Shown here: in pieces, positions 43,913 through 54,155 of the stretch | Layout of the letters: each line of letters starts with the position of its first letter | Numbering within the stretch: the first letter of the stretch is position 1 | Position numbers and translations under genes: made by a program | NCBI RefSeq assembly: GCF_029873215.1 | Contig: NZ_CP123620.1 | Location: 2,790,001-2,854,000 of the forward strand | DNA length: 64,000 bases | Reading direction: 5' to 3' | Source: Nocardioides sp. BP30 | GTDB lineage: Bacteria > Actinomycetota > Actinomycetes > Propionibacteriales > Nocardioidaceae | The notes under the pieces: model-generated | The model's database searches: none | What the model saw: only the letters and a program-made list of their open reading frames with translations | Told to the model about the DNA's origin: nothing

Positions 43913-45439
43913 TCAGGCGCCGGCCCGGTCGCCCTCGGCGTACCTCGGGCCGTCGAGGGTCCAGCGCGAGCCCAACCGGTTGCCGGTGTTGGCGACCACC
44001 CGGGGTCGGGCGTAGAGCCAGCCGACGGCGAGCACCACGACGATGACCGGCAGGCCGAGCACCACCACCAGGAAGTCGGTCTTGTGCCAGAAGTCGGCCG
44101 ACTCCTGCCACCCCGAGATCGCCATCCCGACCACGACGAGCCCGATGAACACCAGGCCGATGATGCTCGTGTACGGCGATCCCGGCGCCTGGAACGAGCT
44201 CGCCGGGACCACCCCGCGATCGCTGAGCTGGCGCAGGCGCAGCTGGCACAGGAAGACCGCCGACCAGGTCGCCAGGACGCCGATCGAGGCGCACTCCAGC
44301 GCGATGTCGAAGGCCGAGCCCGGAGCGACGGCGTTGAGGATGGCGCCCAGCGCGTAGACGACGGCCGTCATGAGGATGCCGGCGTACGGGACGCCGCTGG
44401 CGCTCATCCGCAGTGTGAAGCCCGGCGCCTGCTTGGCCCCGCCGAGGCTGCGCAGCACCCGGCCGGTGGAGTAGAGCCCGGAGTTGAGGCTCGACATGGC
44501 GGCGATGATGAGGATCGCCTGGACGACGTCGCCGATCGCGCCGAAGCCCAGCCGGTCGAAGACGGTGACGAACGGGCTGGTGCCGGACTGGTAGTCCGAG
44601 GTCGGCAGCATCGCGACGAGCAGCAGGATCGACCCGACGTAGAACACCCCGATCCGGAACACCACCGAGTGCACGGCGCGGGGCACCTCGCGGCGCGGAT
44701 CCTCCATCTCGCCGGCGGCCACGGCGACCATCTCGATGGCGGCGTAGGCGAAGACGACGCTGGACATGATGAGGATCGGGCCGTACCAGTGGAAGTCGCC
44801 GCTGGCCGGCCAGAAGCCGCCGGGGTTGTTCCAGAGGTTCTGGAAGCCGGCCTGGTGGTCGCCGATGTGCAGGCCGCCGACGACCACCACTAGGGCGACC
44901 AGGAGGAACGCCACGATCGCGCCGACCTTGAGCAGCGAGGCCCAGAACTCGAACTCGCCGAACGCCTTCGCCGAGAGCAGGTTGACCACCAGGACCACCG
45001 CCAGCGCGATCAGCACGGTGACCCACGAGGGCATGCTCTTGTCGAAGTGCTTCACGTACAGGCCGACGGCGGAGAGGTCGGCGATGCCGGTCAGCGCCCA
45101 GTTGAGCCAGTACATCCAACCGGTGACGTAGGCGCCGAGCTCGCCGTAGAACTCCCGCATGTAGGAGACGAAGGCCCCCGAGGTCGCGCGGTGCAGGACC
45201 AGCTCGCCCAGGGCCCGCATCAGGAAGTAGGCGATCACGCCCACGGCGGCGTAGCTGAGCAGCAGCGCCGGACCGGTGCTGTTGAGCCGAGCGGCCGAGC
45301 CCAGGAAGAGGCCGGTGCCGATCGCGCCGCCGATGGCGATCATCTGGACCTGACGGCGCCCCAGGCTCTGGTGGTAGCCCGCCTGCTCGTCGAGCTGGTC
45401 GGGCTGGTCGGAACGGGCGGGCGTCGTCGCGTCCGTCAT
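43913..45439 (-). CDS. APC-family amino-acid permease
   Basis: 508-aa transporter with 12 hydrophobic segments. HQSLGRRQVQMIAIGGAIGTG followed by LFLGSA is the signature of the amino-acid transporter (AAT) branch of APC (AnsP, CycA, GabP, ProY). The substrate is undetermined; AnsP/CycA-like (asparagine, or D-Ser/D-Ala/Gly) are the nearest by memory. GAFVSYMREFYGELGAYVTG and SSLNSGLYSTGRVLRSL are conserved. The ATG at 45439 touches the stop codon of the small gene upstream (TGATG). Confidence 0.88.
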   Translation of the reverse strand: MTDATTPARSDQPDQLDEQAGYHQSLGRRQVQMIAIGGAIGTGLFLGSAARLNSTGPALLLSYAAVGVIAYFLMRALGELVLHRATSGAFVSYMREFYGELGAYVTGWMYWLNWALTGIADLSAVGLYVKHFDKSMPSWVTVLIALAVVLVVNLLSAKAFGEFEFWASLLKVGAIVAFLLVALVVVVGGLHIGDHQAGFQNLWNNPGGFWPASGDFHWYGPILIMSSVVFAYAAIEMVAVAAGEMEDPRREVPRAVHSVVFRIGVFYVGSILLLVAMLPTSDYQSGTSPFVTVFDRLGFGAIGDVVQAILIIAAMSSLNSGLYSTGRVLRSLGGAKQAPGFTLRMSASGVPYAGILMTAVVYALGAILNAVAPGSAFDIALECASIGVLATWSAVFLCQLRLRQLSDRGVVPASSFQAPGSPYTSIIGLVFIGLVVVGMAISGWQESADFWHKTDFLVVVLGLPVIVVVLAVGWLYARPRVVANTGNRLGSRWTLDGPRYAEGDRAGA

Positions 45440-45702
45440 CAGCCGTCAGCGCTCAAGGACATCGGCCCGTAGACCTGCCGGTCGTGCTCGAGCAGTACGA
45501 CGGCGCTCACGCCCTGCTCCGCCAGCTCCTGCCAGTACTCCCCCACCCACGACTCGGCGTCGCCCTGCGAGGCGAACCGCTGGTCGGCGTACTCCTCGGT
45601 GACACCCACCTCCTCACCGGCGGCGTCCTGGAGGCGCCACCACCAGGCCTGCTCGGGCGGCGGGGTCGGGCGGAAGGGCGAGGGCACATCGGGAAGGGAC
45701 AC
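45439..45702 (-). CDS. Small conserved hypothetical protein downstream of gcvT
   Basis: 87-aa soluble protein, proline-rich start (PSPFRPTPPPEQAWWWRL) and an acidic middle (QGDAESWVGEYWQELAEQGV). Not assigned to a family. GTG start at 45702, three nt after the gcvT stop, and its own stop overlaps the permease start, so it is translated from a gcvT transcript. Its tight packing on both sides supports it as a real gene. Confidence 0.75.
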   Translation of the reverse strand: MSLPDVPSPFRPTPPPEQAWWWRLQDAAGEEVGVTEEYADQRFASQGDAESWVGEYWQELAEQGVSAVVLLEHDRQVYGPMSLSADG

Positions 45703-45705
45703 GGC

Positions 45706-46839
45706 TCAGGCCTCTCGGACGTGGGCGGGGACGAACGGCGGCGAGGTCAGCTGGAAGACCTCACGCCGGCCGCGGACATCGATGCCGATCTCGGCATCGG
45801 GCGCGACCTTGGTGGAGACCAGGGCCAGACCGATCCCCTTGCGCAGGGTTGGGCTGAACGTGCCCGAGGTGACCTCCCCGACCAGGAGGTCGGGGGTCAG
45901 CGACACGACCATGTGCGGGCGCGGGATGCCGCGTCCGGTCGCCAGGACGCCGCGCAGGACCCGGGTCGGGCCGGCCTCCTTGATCGGCGCCAGCACCTCC
46001 CGCCCCCAGAACGCCTCCTTCTTCCACCCGACGGCCCAGCCGACGCCGCCCTCGAGCGGGTTGATCGTCGGCGAGATGTCCTGGCCGTGCAGCGGGTAGC
46101 CCATCTCGGTGCGCAGCGTGTCGCGGGCGCCGAGGCCGCACGGCACCAGTCCGAACTCGGCACCGGCGCTCATCAGCGCGTCCCACAGCGGCGCCGCGTC
46201 GGCGTTGCTCGCGACGATCTCGTAGCCGCGCTCGCCGGTGTAGCCGGTGCGACACACGACCACGGTGCCGCCGGCGGCAGCGCCGGGCAGCGGCGCCTCG
46301 ACGAAGCTCATGTAGTCGTGGCCGGTCGGCAGCCCCACCGCGGCCAGCACCTCGTCCGAGCGCGGGCCCTGCACGGCGAGCACGACGAAGTCGCGGTGCT
46401 GATCGCTCACCTGCACCCCCTCGGGCGCGGACTCGGCGAGGCGGCGCACCACCTCGGCCGTGTTCGCCGCATTGGGGATGAGGAAGACCTCCTCCTCGCT
46501 CCTGTAGTAGGCGATCAGGTCGTCGACGATGCCGCCGGTGAGGTCGTCGATGCACAGGGTGTACTGCGCCTTCCCCGGCGCGATCCGGCGCAGGTCGTTC
46601 GACAGCGTGGCGTTCACGTACGCCGCGGCGCCGGCCCCGCGCACCGTCGCCTTGCCGAGGTGGCTGACGTCGAAGATGCCCGCGGCCTCGCGCACGGCGG
46701 TGTGCTCCTTGACGACCCCGCCACCGGCGCCGCCGTACTCCAGCGGCATCGACCAGCCGCCGAACTCGCCGAACTTCGCGCCGAGCGCGACATGGCGGTC
46801 GTGGAGGGGTGAGGTCAGCAGATCATCGGCTTCGGACAT
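45706..46839 (-). CDS. gcvT: Aminomethyltransferase, glycine-cleavage T protein
   Basis: 377-aa folate-binding T protein that takes the aminomethyl group from lipoyl-H protein to make methylene-THF. FGEFGGWSMPLEYGG, VSHLGKATVRG, the catalytic-region CRTGYTGERGYEI and GARDTLRTEMGYPLHGQDI (given in part) are conserved. The start at ATG 46839 (MSEADDLLTSPLHDRH) has TAGTTT 7 nt upstream. Divergent from pepA with only 33 bp between start codons. No gcvH or gcvP in the window. Confidence 0.94.
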   Translation of the reverse strand: MSEADDLLTSPLHDRHVALGAKFGEFGGWSMPLEYGGAGGGVVKEHTAVREAAGIFDVSHLGKATVRGAGAAAYVNATLSNDLRRIAPGKAQYTLCIDDLTGGIVDDLIAYYRSEEEVFLIPNAANTAEVVRRLAESAPEGVQVSDQHRDFVVLAVQGPRSDEVLAAVGLPTGHDYMSFVEAPLPGAAAGGTVVVCRTGYTGERGYEIVASNADAAPLWDALMSAGAEFGLVPCGLGARDTLRTEMGYPLHGQDISPTINPLEGGVGWAVGWKKEAFWGREVLAPIKEAGPTRVLRGVLATGRGIPRPHMVVSLTPDLLVGEVTSGTFSPTLRKGIGLALVSTKVAPDAEIGIDVRGRREVFQLTSPPFVPAHVREA

Positions 46840-46846
46840 GGCCTCG

Positions 46847-46852
46847 AAACTA
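46847..46852 (-). promoter_or_regulatory. Putative -10 of gcvT (leaderless)
   Basis: TAGTTT on the minus strand, 7 nt before the ATG at 46839, only 7 bp from the pepA -10 on the other strand. Confidence 0.5.
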
Positions 46853-46859
46853 CCGTAGG

Positions 46860-46865
46860 TAGGCT
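46860..46865 (+). promoter_or_regulatory. Putative -10 of pepA (leaderless)
   Basis: TAGGCT, 7 nt before the GTG at 46873. The -35 position would fall at the very start of gcvT. Confidence 0.5.
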
Positions 46866-46872
46866 GCCGGGC

Positions 46873-48348
46873 GTGACGTCCTACACCCTGCGCACCGCCA
46901 GCCCCGCCAAGACCCGCGCCGAGGCCGTCGTGGTCGGCGTCGTGCAGGGCGCGAAGGGCCCGGAGCTGGCCGCTGGGGCCGAGGACGTCGCGCACACCTT
47001 CGGCCGCCGGCTGCGGGGTCTGCTGGCATCGCTGGGCGTGACCGGCAAGGCCGGCGAGGTCACCCGGCTGCCGGCCGGCGACGGTCTCGCGGCCCAGCTG
47101 CTCGTCCTCGTCGGCATCGGACCGGCCGTGACGCCCGATGCCGTCCGGCGGGCCGCCGGCGTGGCCGCCCGCGCCGTACCGAACGCGACGTCGGTGGCGC
47201 TGGCGCTGCCGGCGGACTCCGGCGAGCTGGTCCGGGCCGTGACGGAGGGCAGCGTCCTGGGTGGCTACACCTTCACCGTCTACAAGAGCGGTGCCCAGAG
47301 CCAGGCGCCGGCCGACGTGATCGTGTTGTCGCCGATCGCGCGGCAGGCCACCGCGACGGCCGCCTTCGAGGAGGCGCAGGTGCTCGCCGCGGCGATCGCC
47401 ACCGTGCGCGACTGGGTGAACACCCCTGCCGCCGACCTGACCCCGCCGGTGTTCGCCGACGCCGTCGTGGCCGCCGCCGGCGGTGTCCCGGGGGTGTCGG
47501 TGACGGTGTACGACGAGCAGCAGCTCGCCGACCTCGGCTGCGGCGGCATCCTCGCCGTGGGCGCGGCGTCGGCCGCCCCGCCGCGGCTGGTCGAGCTGTC
47601 CTACCAGCCCGAGGCGCCGGTCGCCCACCTCGCCCTGGTCGGCAAGGGCATCACCTACGACACCGGCGGATTGACGATCAAGCCCGGCGGCGCGATGACG
47701 CACATGAAGACCGACATGCACGGCGCGGCCTCCGTCGTGCAGGCGACGCTGGCGATCGCCCGGCTCGGGCTGCCGGTGCGGATCTCGGCCTTCGCCCCGA
47801 TGGCGGAGAACATGATCTCGGGTGCCGCGATGCGGCCCGGCGACGTGATCACGCACTACGGCGGCACCACCTCGGAGATGCTGAACGCAGACGCCGAGGG
47901 CCGGCTCATCCTCGCCGACGCGCTCGTCCGCGCGACCGAGGTCTCCCCCGATGCGATCATCGACGTCGCCACCCTGACCGGCCACATGGTCACGGCGCTG
48001 GGCGACAAGATCACCGGCGTGATGGGCACACCCGACATGGTCGACGCCGTCCTGGCCGCGGCGGAGATCGCCGGCGAGGACGCCTGGCCGATGCCGCTGC
48101 CGGAGATCATGGACGAGCGGGTCCACTCCTCGAAGATCGCCGACCTGGCGCAGTACGACTTCATCCGGTGGGGCGGCGGTCTGTTCGCCGCCGCGTTCCT
48201 GCGCGAGTTCACCGCCGGCCTGCCCTGGGCGCACCTGGACATCGCGGGGCCGTCGTGGAACGCCGGCGGCGCCTCGGGACACCTCAGCCCCGGCGCCACC
48301 GGGACCGCGACGGCGACCCTGGTCGACTACGCCCGGTCGCTGGTCTGA
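46873..48348 (+). CDS. pepA: Leucyl aminopeptidase (M17 family)
   Basis: 491-aa two-metal cytosolic aminopeptidase. Metal-binding and catalytic residues lie in [24 protein letters not shown] and [12 protein letters not shown]. The last is the M17 signature NTDAEGR with Ala replacing Thr; the metal-binding Asp and Glu and the catalytic Arg are kept. GTG start at 46873. The stop is 7 nt from that of the convergent hypothetical gene. gcvT-pepA-sucB is a conserved actinobacterial order. Confidence 0.94.
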   Translation: MTSYTLRTASPAKTRAEAVVVGVVQGAKGPELAAGAEDVAHTFGRRLRGLLASLGVTGKAGEVTRLPAGDGLAAQLLVLVGIGPAVTPDAVRRAAGVAARAVPNATSVALALPADSGELVRAVTEGSVLGGYTFTVYKSGAQSQAPADVIVLSPIARQATATAAFEEAQVLAAAIATVRDWVNTPAADLTPPVFADAVVAAAGGVPGVSVTVYDEQQLADLGCGGILAVGAASAAPPRLVELSYQPEAPVAHLALVGKGITYDTGGLTIKPGGAMTHMKTDMHGAASVVQATLAIARLGLPVRISAFAPMAENMISGAAMRPGDVITHYGGTTSEMLNADAEGRLILADALVRATEVSPDAIIDVATLTGHMVTALGDKITGVMGTPDMVDAVLAAAEIAGEDAWPMPLPEIMDERVHSSKIADLAQYDFIRWGGGLFAAAFLREFTAGLPWAHLDIAGPSWNAGGASGHLSPGATGTATATLVDYARSLV

Positions 48349-48355
48349 GCCGCGC

Positions 48356-48715
48356 TCAGCGCCCTTCCTGCTTACGACGGCGGTTGTAGTCGCGCATCCG
48401 CTGCGGGACGCCGACGACGGCCGCGTCGTACGACGGCACCATCCGGTCGTTGCAGAACTCGTGCGCCCAACGCACCGAGGGCACCCGGCGCCGGGTCCAC
48501 TCCCCGTCGTGGGCGACCAGGAGCAGCGTCACATCGCTGACGGCCGTGCGCGGCTCGACGAAGCCCTCGACGCCGCGCCGGCCGTCGATGAACGCCTGCA
48601 GGTGCTCGACGTCGGCACCGTCCGCCGCGCGCACCCGGGTCGAGCCGGTCCTGTAGCCATCCGCCGCCGGTGCGCGCCAGCGGCCACCGCGACGCCATCG
48701 ATCCCACCACGCCAT
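48356..48715 (-). CDS. Conserved hypothetical protein between pepA and sucB
   Basis: 119-aa basic protein starting [13 protein letters not shown] and ending [11 protein letters not shown]. The middle ([59 protein letters not shown]) reads as a compact folded domain. Not assigned to a family. Start at ATG 48715; the longer frame to 48754 is less likely. Confidence 0.75.
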   Translation of the reverse strand: MAWWDRWRRGGRWRAPAADGYRTGSTRVRAADGADVEHLQAFIDGRRGVEGFVEPRTAVSDVTLLLVAHDGEWTRRRVPSVRWAHEFCNDRMVPSYDAAVVGVPQRMRDYNRRRKQEGR

Positions 48716-48871
48716 GGGGGCAAGTGTGCCCGGTCGCGCCATGTGATGTGGCACATTCCGTTACCAGTCGGTAGGACAGCCGGTGCTGCGCGCCTGTGTG
48801 CGGGGTGCCAAGATGAACGCACACGTTACGGTCCCAGTACGGTCACCACCAGTACGCAGCGAAGGAAGTCC

Positions 48872-50716
48872 ATGGCCACCGAAGTCACCCTCCCGGCACT
48901 CGGCGAATCCGTCACCGAGGGCACTGTCACCCGCTGGCTCAAGAACGTCGGCGACACCGTGGCCGTCGATGAGCCCCTGCTCGAGGTCTCCACCGACAAG
49001 GTCGACACCGAGATCCCCTCGCCGGTGGCGGGCACCCTCGTCGAGATCAAGGCCGGCGAGGACGACACCGTGGAGGTCGGCGCCGTGCTGGCGCTGATCG
49101 GTGCCGCTGACGAGGCCGGCTCCGCTGCACCGGCCGCGCCCGAGGCGCCCGCCGCCTCCGAGGCACCTGCCGAGCAGGCGCCCGCCCAGGCCGAGCCGGC
49201 CCCGGCCGCGCCGGAGGCTCCGGCTGCCGCCCAGGCCCCCGCTGCTCCCGCCGGCGGCGGCAACGCCACGTCGGTCACCCTGCCCGCCCTCGGCGAGTCG
49301 GTCACCGAGGGCACGGTGACGCGGTGGCTCAAGCAGGTCGGTGACGCCGTGGCCGTCGACGAGCCGCTGCTCGAGGTCTCCACCGACAAGGTCGACACCG
49401 AGATCCCCTCGCCGGTCGCCGGCACGCTGCTCGAGATCAAGGTGAACGAGGACGAGACGGTCGAGGTCGGCGCCGAGCTCGCCCTCGTCGGCGACGCCTC
49501 GGCAGCCCCCGCGGCGCCGGAGGCTCCCGCGGCTCCCGCGGCTCCCGCGGCGCCCGCCGAGCCGGCCGCCTCCTCCGAGGCCGCCCCGGCCGAGCCCGCG
49601 CAGCCGACCCCGGCCGCCGCTCCGGCCCAGAGCGAGCAGACCCCCGCCTCGGCCGAGTACGCCCCGCCGGCGGCCGCCGAGTCCTCGACCGGTGCGACGA
49701 CGCCCGCCGCCACCGCACCGGCCGGCTCCCCGGCGCCGACCAGCCCGGCCACCTCGGCCCCGCTCGCGCCCAGCAGCAGCATCGAGGCCGGCGGCTATGT
49801 CACGCCGCTGGTGCGCAAGCTCGCCGCCGAGCACGGCGTCGACCTCTCCAGCGTCCAGGGATCGGGCGTCGGCGGTCGCATCCGCAAGGAGGACGTCCTC
49901 GCCGCTGCCGAGGCCGCCAAGACCCCGGCCGCTCCCGAGGCCCCCGCCGCCTCGCCGCAGGCGGCTCCGGCCAGGTCCGCCGCCGCTCCGGCCGCCGCCT
50001 CGCCGCTGCGTGGCACCACCGAGAAGGTCTCCCGCCTGCGCAAGGTGATCGCCGAGCGGATGACCGAGTCGCTGCACGTCTCGGCGCAGCTCACCCAGGT
50101 GATGGAGGTCGACGTCACCAACATCGCCCGCCTGCGCGAGGCCAACAAGGCGGCGTTCCAGGCCCGCGAGGGCGTCAAGCTGACCTACCTGCCGTTCTTC
50201 GCCAAGGCCGCGATCGACACGCTCAAGGCCCACCCCAAGCTCAACGCCAACCTCAACACCGAGGCGGGCGAGGTGACCTACTACGACCGCGAGAACGTCG
50301 CGTTCGCGGTGGACACCGAGCGCGGCCTGCTCACCCCGGTCGTCAAGGACGCCGGCGACCTCTCCATCGCCGGTCTGGCGAAGAAGATCGCCGACGTGGC
50401 CGAGCGCACCCGCACCAACAAGATCACCCCCGACGAGCTCTCCGGCGGCACGTTCACCATCACCAACCTCGGCTCGTTCGGCGCGCTGTTCGACACGCCG
50501 ATCATCAACCAGCCGCAGGTCGCCATCCTCGGCCCCGGGGCCGTGGTGAAGCGCCCGGTCGTCATCGACGACCCGGAGCTCGGCGAGACCATCGCGATCC
50601 GGCACATGGTCTACCTGGCGCTGACCTACGACCACCGCCTGGTCGACGGTGCCGACGCCGGCCGGTTCCTGCAGGACGTCAAGAAGCGTCTCGAGGCCGG
50701 CGTCTTCGACCTCTGA
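48872..50716 (+). CDS. sucB: Dihydrolipoamide acyltransferase (E2), two lipoyl domains
   Basis: 614-aa E2 of 2-oxoglutarate (and, in actinobacteria, pyruvate) dehydrogenase. Lipoyl domain 1 (1-76, lipoyl Lys43 in STDKVDTE), Ala/Pro linker, lipoyl domain 2 (about 131-206, Lys173), a longer Ala/Pro linker, E3-binding domain (about 309-345, [16 protein letters not shown] to GGRIRKEDV), linker, and catalytic domain (about 395-614) with [17 protein letters not shown] at 48872 with GAAGGAAG upstream. lipB and lipA downstream make its cofactor. DlaT is an equally good name. Confidence 0.95.
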   Translation: MATEVTLPALGESVTEGTVTRWLKNVGDTVAVDEPLLEVSTDKVDTEIPSPVAGTLVEIKAGEDDTVEVGAVLALIGAADEAGSAAPAAPEAPAASEAPAEQAPAQAEPAPAAPEAPAAAQAPAAPAGGGNATSVTLPALGESVTEGTVTRWLKQVGDAVAVDEPLLEVSTDKVDTEIPSPVAGTLLEIKVNEDETVEVGAELALVGDASAAPAAPEAPAAPAAPAAPAEPAASSEAAPAEPAQPTPAAAPAQSEQTPASAEYAPPAAAESSTGATTPAATAPAGSPAPTSPATSAPLAPSSSIEAGGYVTPLVRKLAAEHGVDLSSVQGSGVGGRIRKEDVLAAAEAAKTPAAPEAPAASPQAAPARSAAAPAAASPLRGTTEKVSRLRKVIAERMTESLHVSAQLTQVMEVDVTNIARLREANKAAFQAREGVKLTYLPFFAKAAIDTLKAHPKLNANLNTEAGEVTYYDRENVAFAVDTERGLLTPVVKDAGDLSIAGLAKKIADVAERTRTNKITPDELSGGTFTITNLGSFGALFDTPIINQPQVAILGPGAVVKRPVVIDDPELGETIAIRHMVYLALTYDHRLVDGADAGRFLQDVKKRLEAGVFDL

Positions 50717-50739
50717 TCCACCCGCTCCACCAGCACCCT

Positions 50740-50802
50740 CCGCTCCCCGGGCGACACGGGGGCCGACACGCCGTCGGACCCACCGTCTCGTCCGGGGAGC
50801 GG
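50740..50802 (+). terminator. Possible terminator after sucB
   Basis: An 11-bp perfect stem (50740-50750 with 50792-50802) encloses a 41-nt GC-rich segment, 24 nt past the sucB stop and before the esterase gene. Confidence 0.5.
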
Positions 50803-50836
50803 CACGTTCAGCCCCCGTTGCTGCAACGATGCGCCC

Positions 50837-51715
50837 ATGCTGTCGCGTCGTACGCTGCTCACCGCTCCCCTCGCCGTCGGCGTCGGGGGCGCCGCCGTGT
50901 TCGCGGGCGTGCAGGAGGGCGTCCTGCCCGGCCGCGCCCGGATGCACCGGGCCCTGGGCTGGACCGGCGCCGACGGCACGATCCCCGACGTCGCCCCGGG
51001 CCCCATCATCAGCGGATCGTTCGTCTCGGCCGCCCGCGGCGGCGTCCGCACGGGTTGGTCGCTGATCAGGCCACCGCGCGTCGCCGGGAAGCTGCCGTTG
51101 GTCGTCACGCTGCACGGCCGGGGCGGTGACCACAGGACCTTCGTGCACGAGCTCGGCGGCCCGCAGTTCCTGGCGCAGGCGGTGTCGCGCGGCGTGGCGC
51201 CGTACGCGATCGCCTCCGTCGACGGCGGGGAGAGCTACTGGCACCCGCACCACGGCCAGGACGCCGGCGCGATGGTGACCGAGGAGCTGCTCCCGCTGCT
51301 GGCCGAGCACGACGTCGAGACGCGCACGCTCGGGTTCCACGGCTGGTCGATGGGCGGGTACGGCGCCCTGCGCCTGGCCGGTCTCCTGGGTAGCCGCCGG
51401 GTGCGCGGCGTGGCGGTGGCGAGTCCGGCCCTGTGGGTCGACGCCTCCGGGGTCTCCCCGGCCGGTTTCTCCAGCGCTGCCGAGTATGACCGCTACTCCG
51501 TCTTCGACCGTCAGTCGGACCTCGCCGGCATCCCGGTGCGGGTCGACATCGGCCGCGAGGACCCGTTCTACGTCGCGGTCCGACGCTACGTCGCGGGCTT
51601 CCCCGCCTCGGCCCACGTGCGCAGCACCTTCGAGGAGGGTGCCCACGAGGCCGGCTACTGGCGGCGGATGCTCCCCGCCGAGCTCGCCTTCCTGGGGAGT
51701 ACGCTCGCGGGGTGA
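50837..51715 (+). CDS. Secreted alpha/beta-hydrolase (esterase), Tat signal
   Basis: 292-aa esterase D/antigen-85-like hydrolase. N-terminus [18 protein letters not shown] is a twin-arginine signal. The nucleophile elbow is GWSMGGYGA, the oxyanion region [12 protein letters not shown], the acid in DIGREDPFY and the catalytic His in EGAHEAGYW. The substrate is unknown. Its stop overlaps the lipB GTG (GTGA), so lipB translation depends on this gene although the two are not functionally linked. Confidence 0.85.
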   Translation: MLSRRTLLTAPLAVGVGGAAVFAGVQEGVLPGRARMHRALGWTGADGTIPDVAPGPIISGSFVSAARGGVRTGWSLIRPPRVAGKLPLVVTLHGRGGDHRTFVHELGGPQFLAQAVSRGVAPYAIASVDGGESYWHPHHGQDAGAMVTEELLPLLAEHDVETRTLGFHGWSMGGYGALRLAGLLGSRRVRGVAVASPALWVDASGVSPAGFSSAAEYDRYSVFDRQSDLAGIPVRVDIGREDPFYVAVRRYVAGFPASAHVRSTFEEGAHEAGYWRRMLPAELAFLGSTLAG

Positions 51716-52467
51716 CAGCGTTGCGCTTCGAGGCCCTGGGAACCATCGACTACCTCGACGCCTGGGAGCTGCAGAAGCAGGTGCACGCGGACGTCGTCGC
51801 GGGCACCCGGCCCGACACGGTGCTGCTGCTGGAGCACCCGCCGACCTACACCGCCGGCAAGCGCACCGACCCGCACGAGCGGCCGGTCGACGCCGGCGGT
51901 GCGCCGGTGATCGACGTCGACCGTGGCGGCAAGATCACCTTCCACGGTCCCGGCCAACTGGTCGCCTACCCGATCGTGCGACTGCCCGACCACGTCAAGG
52001 TCGTCGACTTCGTCCGCCGTCTGGAGGAGGCGATGATCCGCACCTGCGCCGACCTCGGTGTCACCACCGCGCGGGTGCCGGGTCGCAGCGGCGTCTGGCT
52101 GCAGGCGGACGTCCCGACCGATGCGGCGAGCCCTGCCCGGTCGGGAGCCGGTCGTCCGGAACGGAAGATCGCCGCCATCGGGCTGCGGGTGAGCCAGGGC
52201 GTGACCATGCACGGCGTCGCCATCAACTGCGACGTGGAGATGGACTGGTACGACCGGTTCATCCCGTGCGGCATCAGCGACGCCGGCGTCACCAGCCTCA
52301 CCCTGGAGACGGGGCACGAGGTGTCGGTCGCGATGACGGCTCCGGTCCTGGAGGCGCACCTGCGGCACTACCTGGCCTGGGAGCCGTACGACGCGACGCC
52401 CGACTACGAGCCGCGCCCCGAGCCGAAGCACGGCCCGCGCATCGCGCTGCTGACGCCGTCGTCCTGA
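51712..52467 (+). CDS. lipB: Octanoyl-[carrier protein]:protein N-octanoyltransferase
   Basis: 251-aa LipB that moves octanoyl groups from ACP to lipoyl domains. [27 protein letters not shown], the catalytic Lys in [10 protein letters not shown] and the Cys in [12 protein letters not shown] are all present. GTG start at 51712 overlaps the esterase stop. LipA, encoded 0.7 kb downstream, inserts the sulfurs. Target proteins are the SucB lipoyl domains and GcvH. Confidence 0.95.
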   Translation: MTALRFEALGTIDYLDAWELQKQVHADVVAGTRPDTVLLLEHPPTYTAGKRTDPHERPVDAGGAPVIDVDRGGKITFHGPGQLVAYPIVRLPDHVKVVDFVRRLEEAMIRTCADLGVTTARVPGRSGVWLQADVPTDAASPARSGAGRPERKIAAIGLRVSQGVTMHGVAINCDVEMDWYDRFIPCGISDAGVTSLTLETGHEVSVAMTAPVLEAHLRHYLAWEPYDATPDYEPRPEPKHGPRIALLTPSS

Positions 52468-52506
52468 GCTCTCCGCGTGGCAGCAGGTCGGCGGGCGTTG
52501 CGGGCG

Positions 52507-53106
52507 TCAGGCCAGCGGGATCCCGGCCGCGCCCTTGCCTGCCTGGTAGATCGAGGACAGCTCGTCGTAGGTCTCGGTCAGGTCCTCGATCCGCGCCGTC
52601 AGCTCGGGCGAGCCGGCGGCCAGGGCGCTGATCGGCCGCGAGGTCCAGAAGGCGTTCTCCCGGCGGTAGCCGCCACCGAAGACCTCTCGCAGGATCCGGA
52701 GGTCGTGCGGGATCGCGAACGCGTCGCGGGAGTCCTCGTGGCTGAACAGGTAGGTGATGTTGTCGAAGCCGGTCCAGGTGATCGCCGAGAGGCACAGCGA
52801 GCACGGCTCGTGGGTGGAGAGGAAGAGCAGCTCGCCGGTCGCCGGCCTTTCGGGCAGCTCGTAGAAGCTCTTGAGACAGTGCACCTCGCCGTGCCACAGC
52901 GGATTGGCCGTCTCGTGGTTCGTCTCCGCCAGCACCAGGGACAGGTCGTCCTTGCGCAGCAGCGCCGCGCCGAAGATCTTGTCGCCGGTGGCCACCCCGC
53001 GGCGGGTCAGCGGCACGATGTCGTGCTCGATGACGTCCAGGAAGCGCGCAGCGAGCCGCGCATCGAAGGCGGGTCCCGGCACGGCGGCGGAGGCGGCGTC
53101 GATCAT
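52507..53106 (-). CDS. Cytidine/deoxycytidylate deaminase-family protein
   Basis: 199-aa zinc-dependent deaminase fold. Zinc site HGEVHC (H-x-E) and PCSLC (PCxxC) are both present, so it should be active; the substrate (cytosine, guanine, tRNA or nucleoside) is unclear. Lies on the minus strand between lipB and lipA, splitting a pair that is usually adjacent. ATG at 53106 chosen, with a GGCAGG site 9 nt upstream; ATG 53115 is the alternative. Confidence 0.82.
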   Translation of the reverse strand: MIDAASAAVPGPAFDARLAARFLDVIEHDIVPLTRRGVATGDKIFGAALLRKDDLSLVLAETNHETANPLWHGEVHCLKSFYELPERPATGELLFLSTHEPCSLCLSAITWTGFDNITYLFSHEDSRDAFAIPHDLRILREVFGGGYRRENAFWTSRPISALAAGSPELTARIEDLTETYDELSSIYQAGKGAAGIPLA

Positions 53107-53154
53107 GCCCGTCATCCTGCCAGTCCCGGCTGCGTCCGAGCGGGGTGCCCGGCG

Positions 53155-53160
53155 TAGGCT
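53155..53160 (+). promoter_or_regulatory. Putative -10 of lipA (leaderless)
   Basis: TAGGCT, exactly 6 nt before the GTG at 53167. Confidence 0.55.
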
Positions 53161-53166
53161 TGTCGC

Positions 53167-54111
53167 GTGACGACTGCGCCAGCTGCTGAAGGCCGCAAGC
53201 TCCTCCGCCTCGAGGTCCGCAACGCCGAGACCCCGATCGAGCGCAAGCCGGAGTGGATCAAGACCCGGGCGAAGATGGGCCCGGAGTACACCCAGCTCCA
53301 GCAGCTGGTGAAGTCCGAGGGCCTGCACACCGTGTGCCAGGAGGCCGGCTGTCCCAACATCTTCGAGTGCTGGGAGGACCGCGAGGCCACCTTCCTCATC
53401 GGCGGCGACCAGTGCACCCGGCGCTGCGACTTCTGCCAGATCGACACCGGCAAGCCGCAGCCCCTGGACCGCGACGAGCCGCGCCGGGTGGCCGAGTCGG
53501 TGCAGACGATGGGGCTGAAGTACGCCACCATCACCGGCGTCGCCCGCGACGACCTCGAGGACGGCGGGGCGTGGCTCTACGCCGAGACCGTGCGCGCCAT
53601 CCACGAGCTCAACCCCGACACCGGGGTGGAGAACCTGGTGCCCGACTTCAACGGCAAGCCGGACCTGCTGGCCGAGGTCTTCGAGTCCCGCCCGGAGGTG
53701 CTCGCGCACAACCTGGAGACGGTGCCGCGGATCTTCAAGCGGATCCGGCCCGCGTTCCGCTACGAGCGCTCGCTGGACGTGCTGACCCAGGCACGCGCAT
53801 TCGGGCTGGTGACCAAGTCGAACCTCATTCTCGGCATGGGCGAGACCCGCGCCGAGGTGTCCCAGGCGCTGCGCGACCTGCACGAGGCCGGCTGCGAGCT
53901 GATCACGATCACGCAGTACCTGCGGCCCAGCCTGCGGCACCACCCGGTGGAGCGGTGGGTCAAGCCGGAGGAGTTCGTCGAGCTGCAGGCCGAGGCCGAG
54001 GAGATCGGCTTCGCCGGCGCGCTGTCAGGGCCGCTCGTGCGTTCGTCGTACCGAGCCGGGCGGCTGTACCGTCAGGCCATCGACCGTCGCGAGGCGCAGA
54101 CGCCCGCCTGA
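53167..54111 (+). CDS. lipA: Lipoyl synthase
   Basis: 314-aa radical-SAM enzyme inserting two sulfurs into octanoyl-lipoyl domains. The auxiliary cluster is C-x4-C-x5-C in [14 protein letters not shown] and the radical-SAM cluster is [11 protein letters not shown] (C-x3-C-x2-C). The C-terminal RSSYRAG carries the conserved Ser ligand of the auxiliary cluster. GTG start at 53167 with TAGGCT 6 nt upstream, so it has its own leaderless promoter rather than being part of a lipB transcript. Confidence 0.96.
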   Translation: MTTAPAAEGRKLLRLEVRNAETPIERKPEWIKTRAKMGPEYTQLQQLVKSEGLHTVCQEAGCPNIFECWEDREATFLIGGDQCTRRCDFCQIDTGKPQPLDRDEPRRVAESVQTMGLKYATITGVARDDLEDGGAWLYAETVRAIHELNPDTGVENLVPDFNGKPDLLAEVFESRPEVLAHNLETVPRIFKRIRPAFRYERSLDVLTQARAFGLVTKSNLILGMGETRAEVSQALRDLHEAGCELITITQYLRPSLRHHPVERWVKPEEFVELQAEAEEIGFAGALSGPLVRSSYRAGRLYRQAIDRREAQTPA

Positions 54112-54155
54112 CGCGTCGGTTGCCGCATTCCCGTGCTAGAGAGGCCCTCCCGCTG

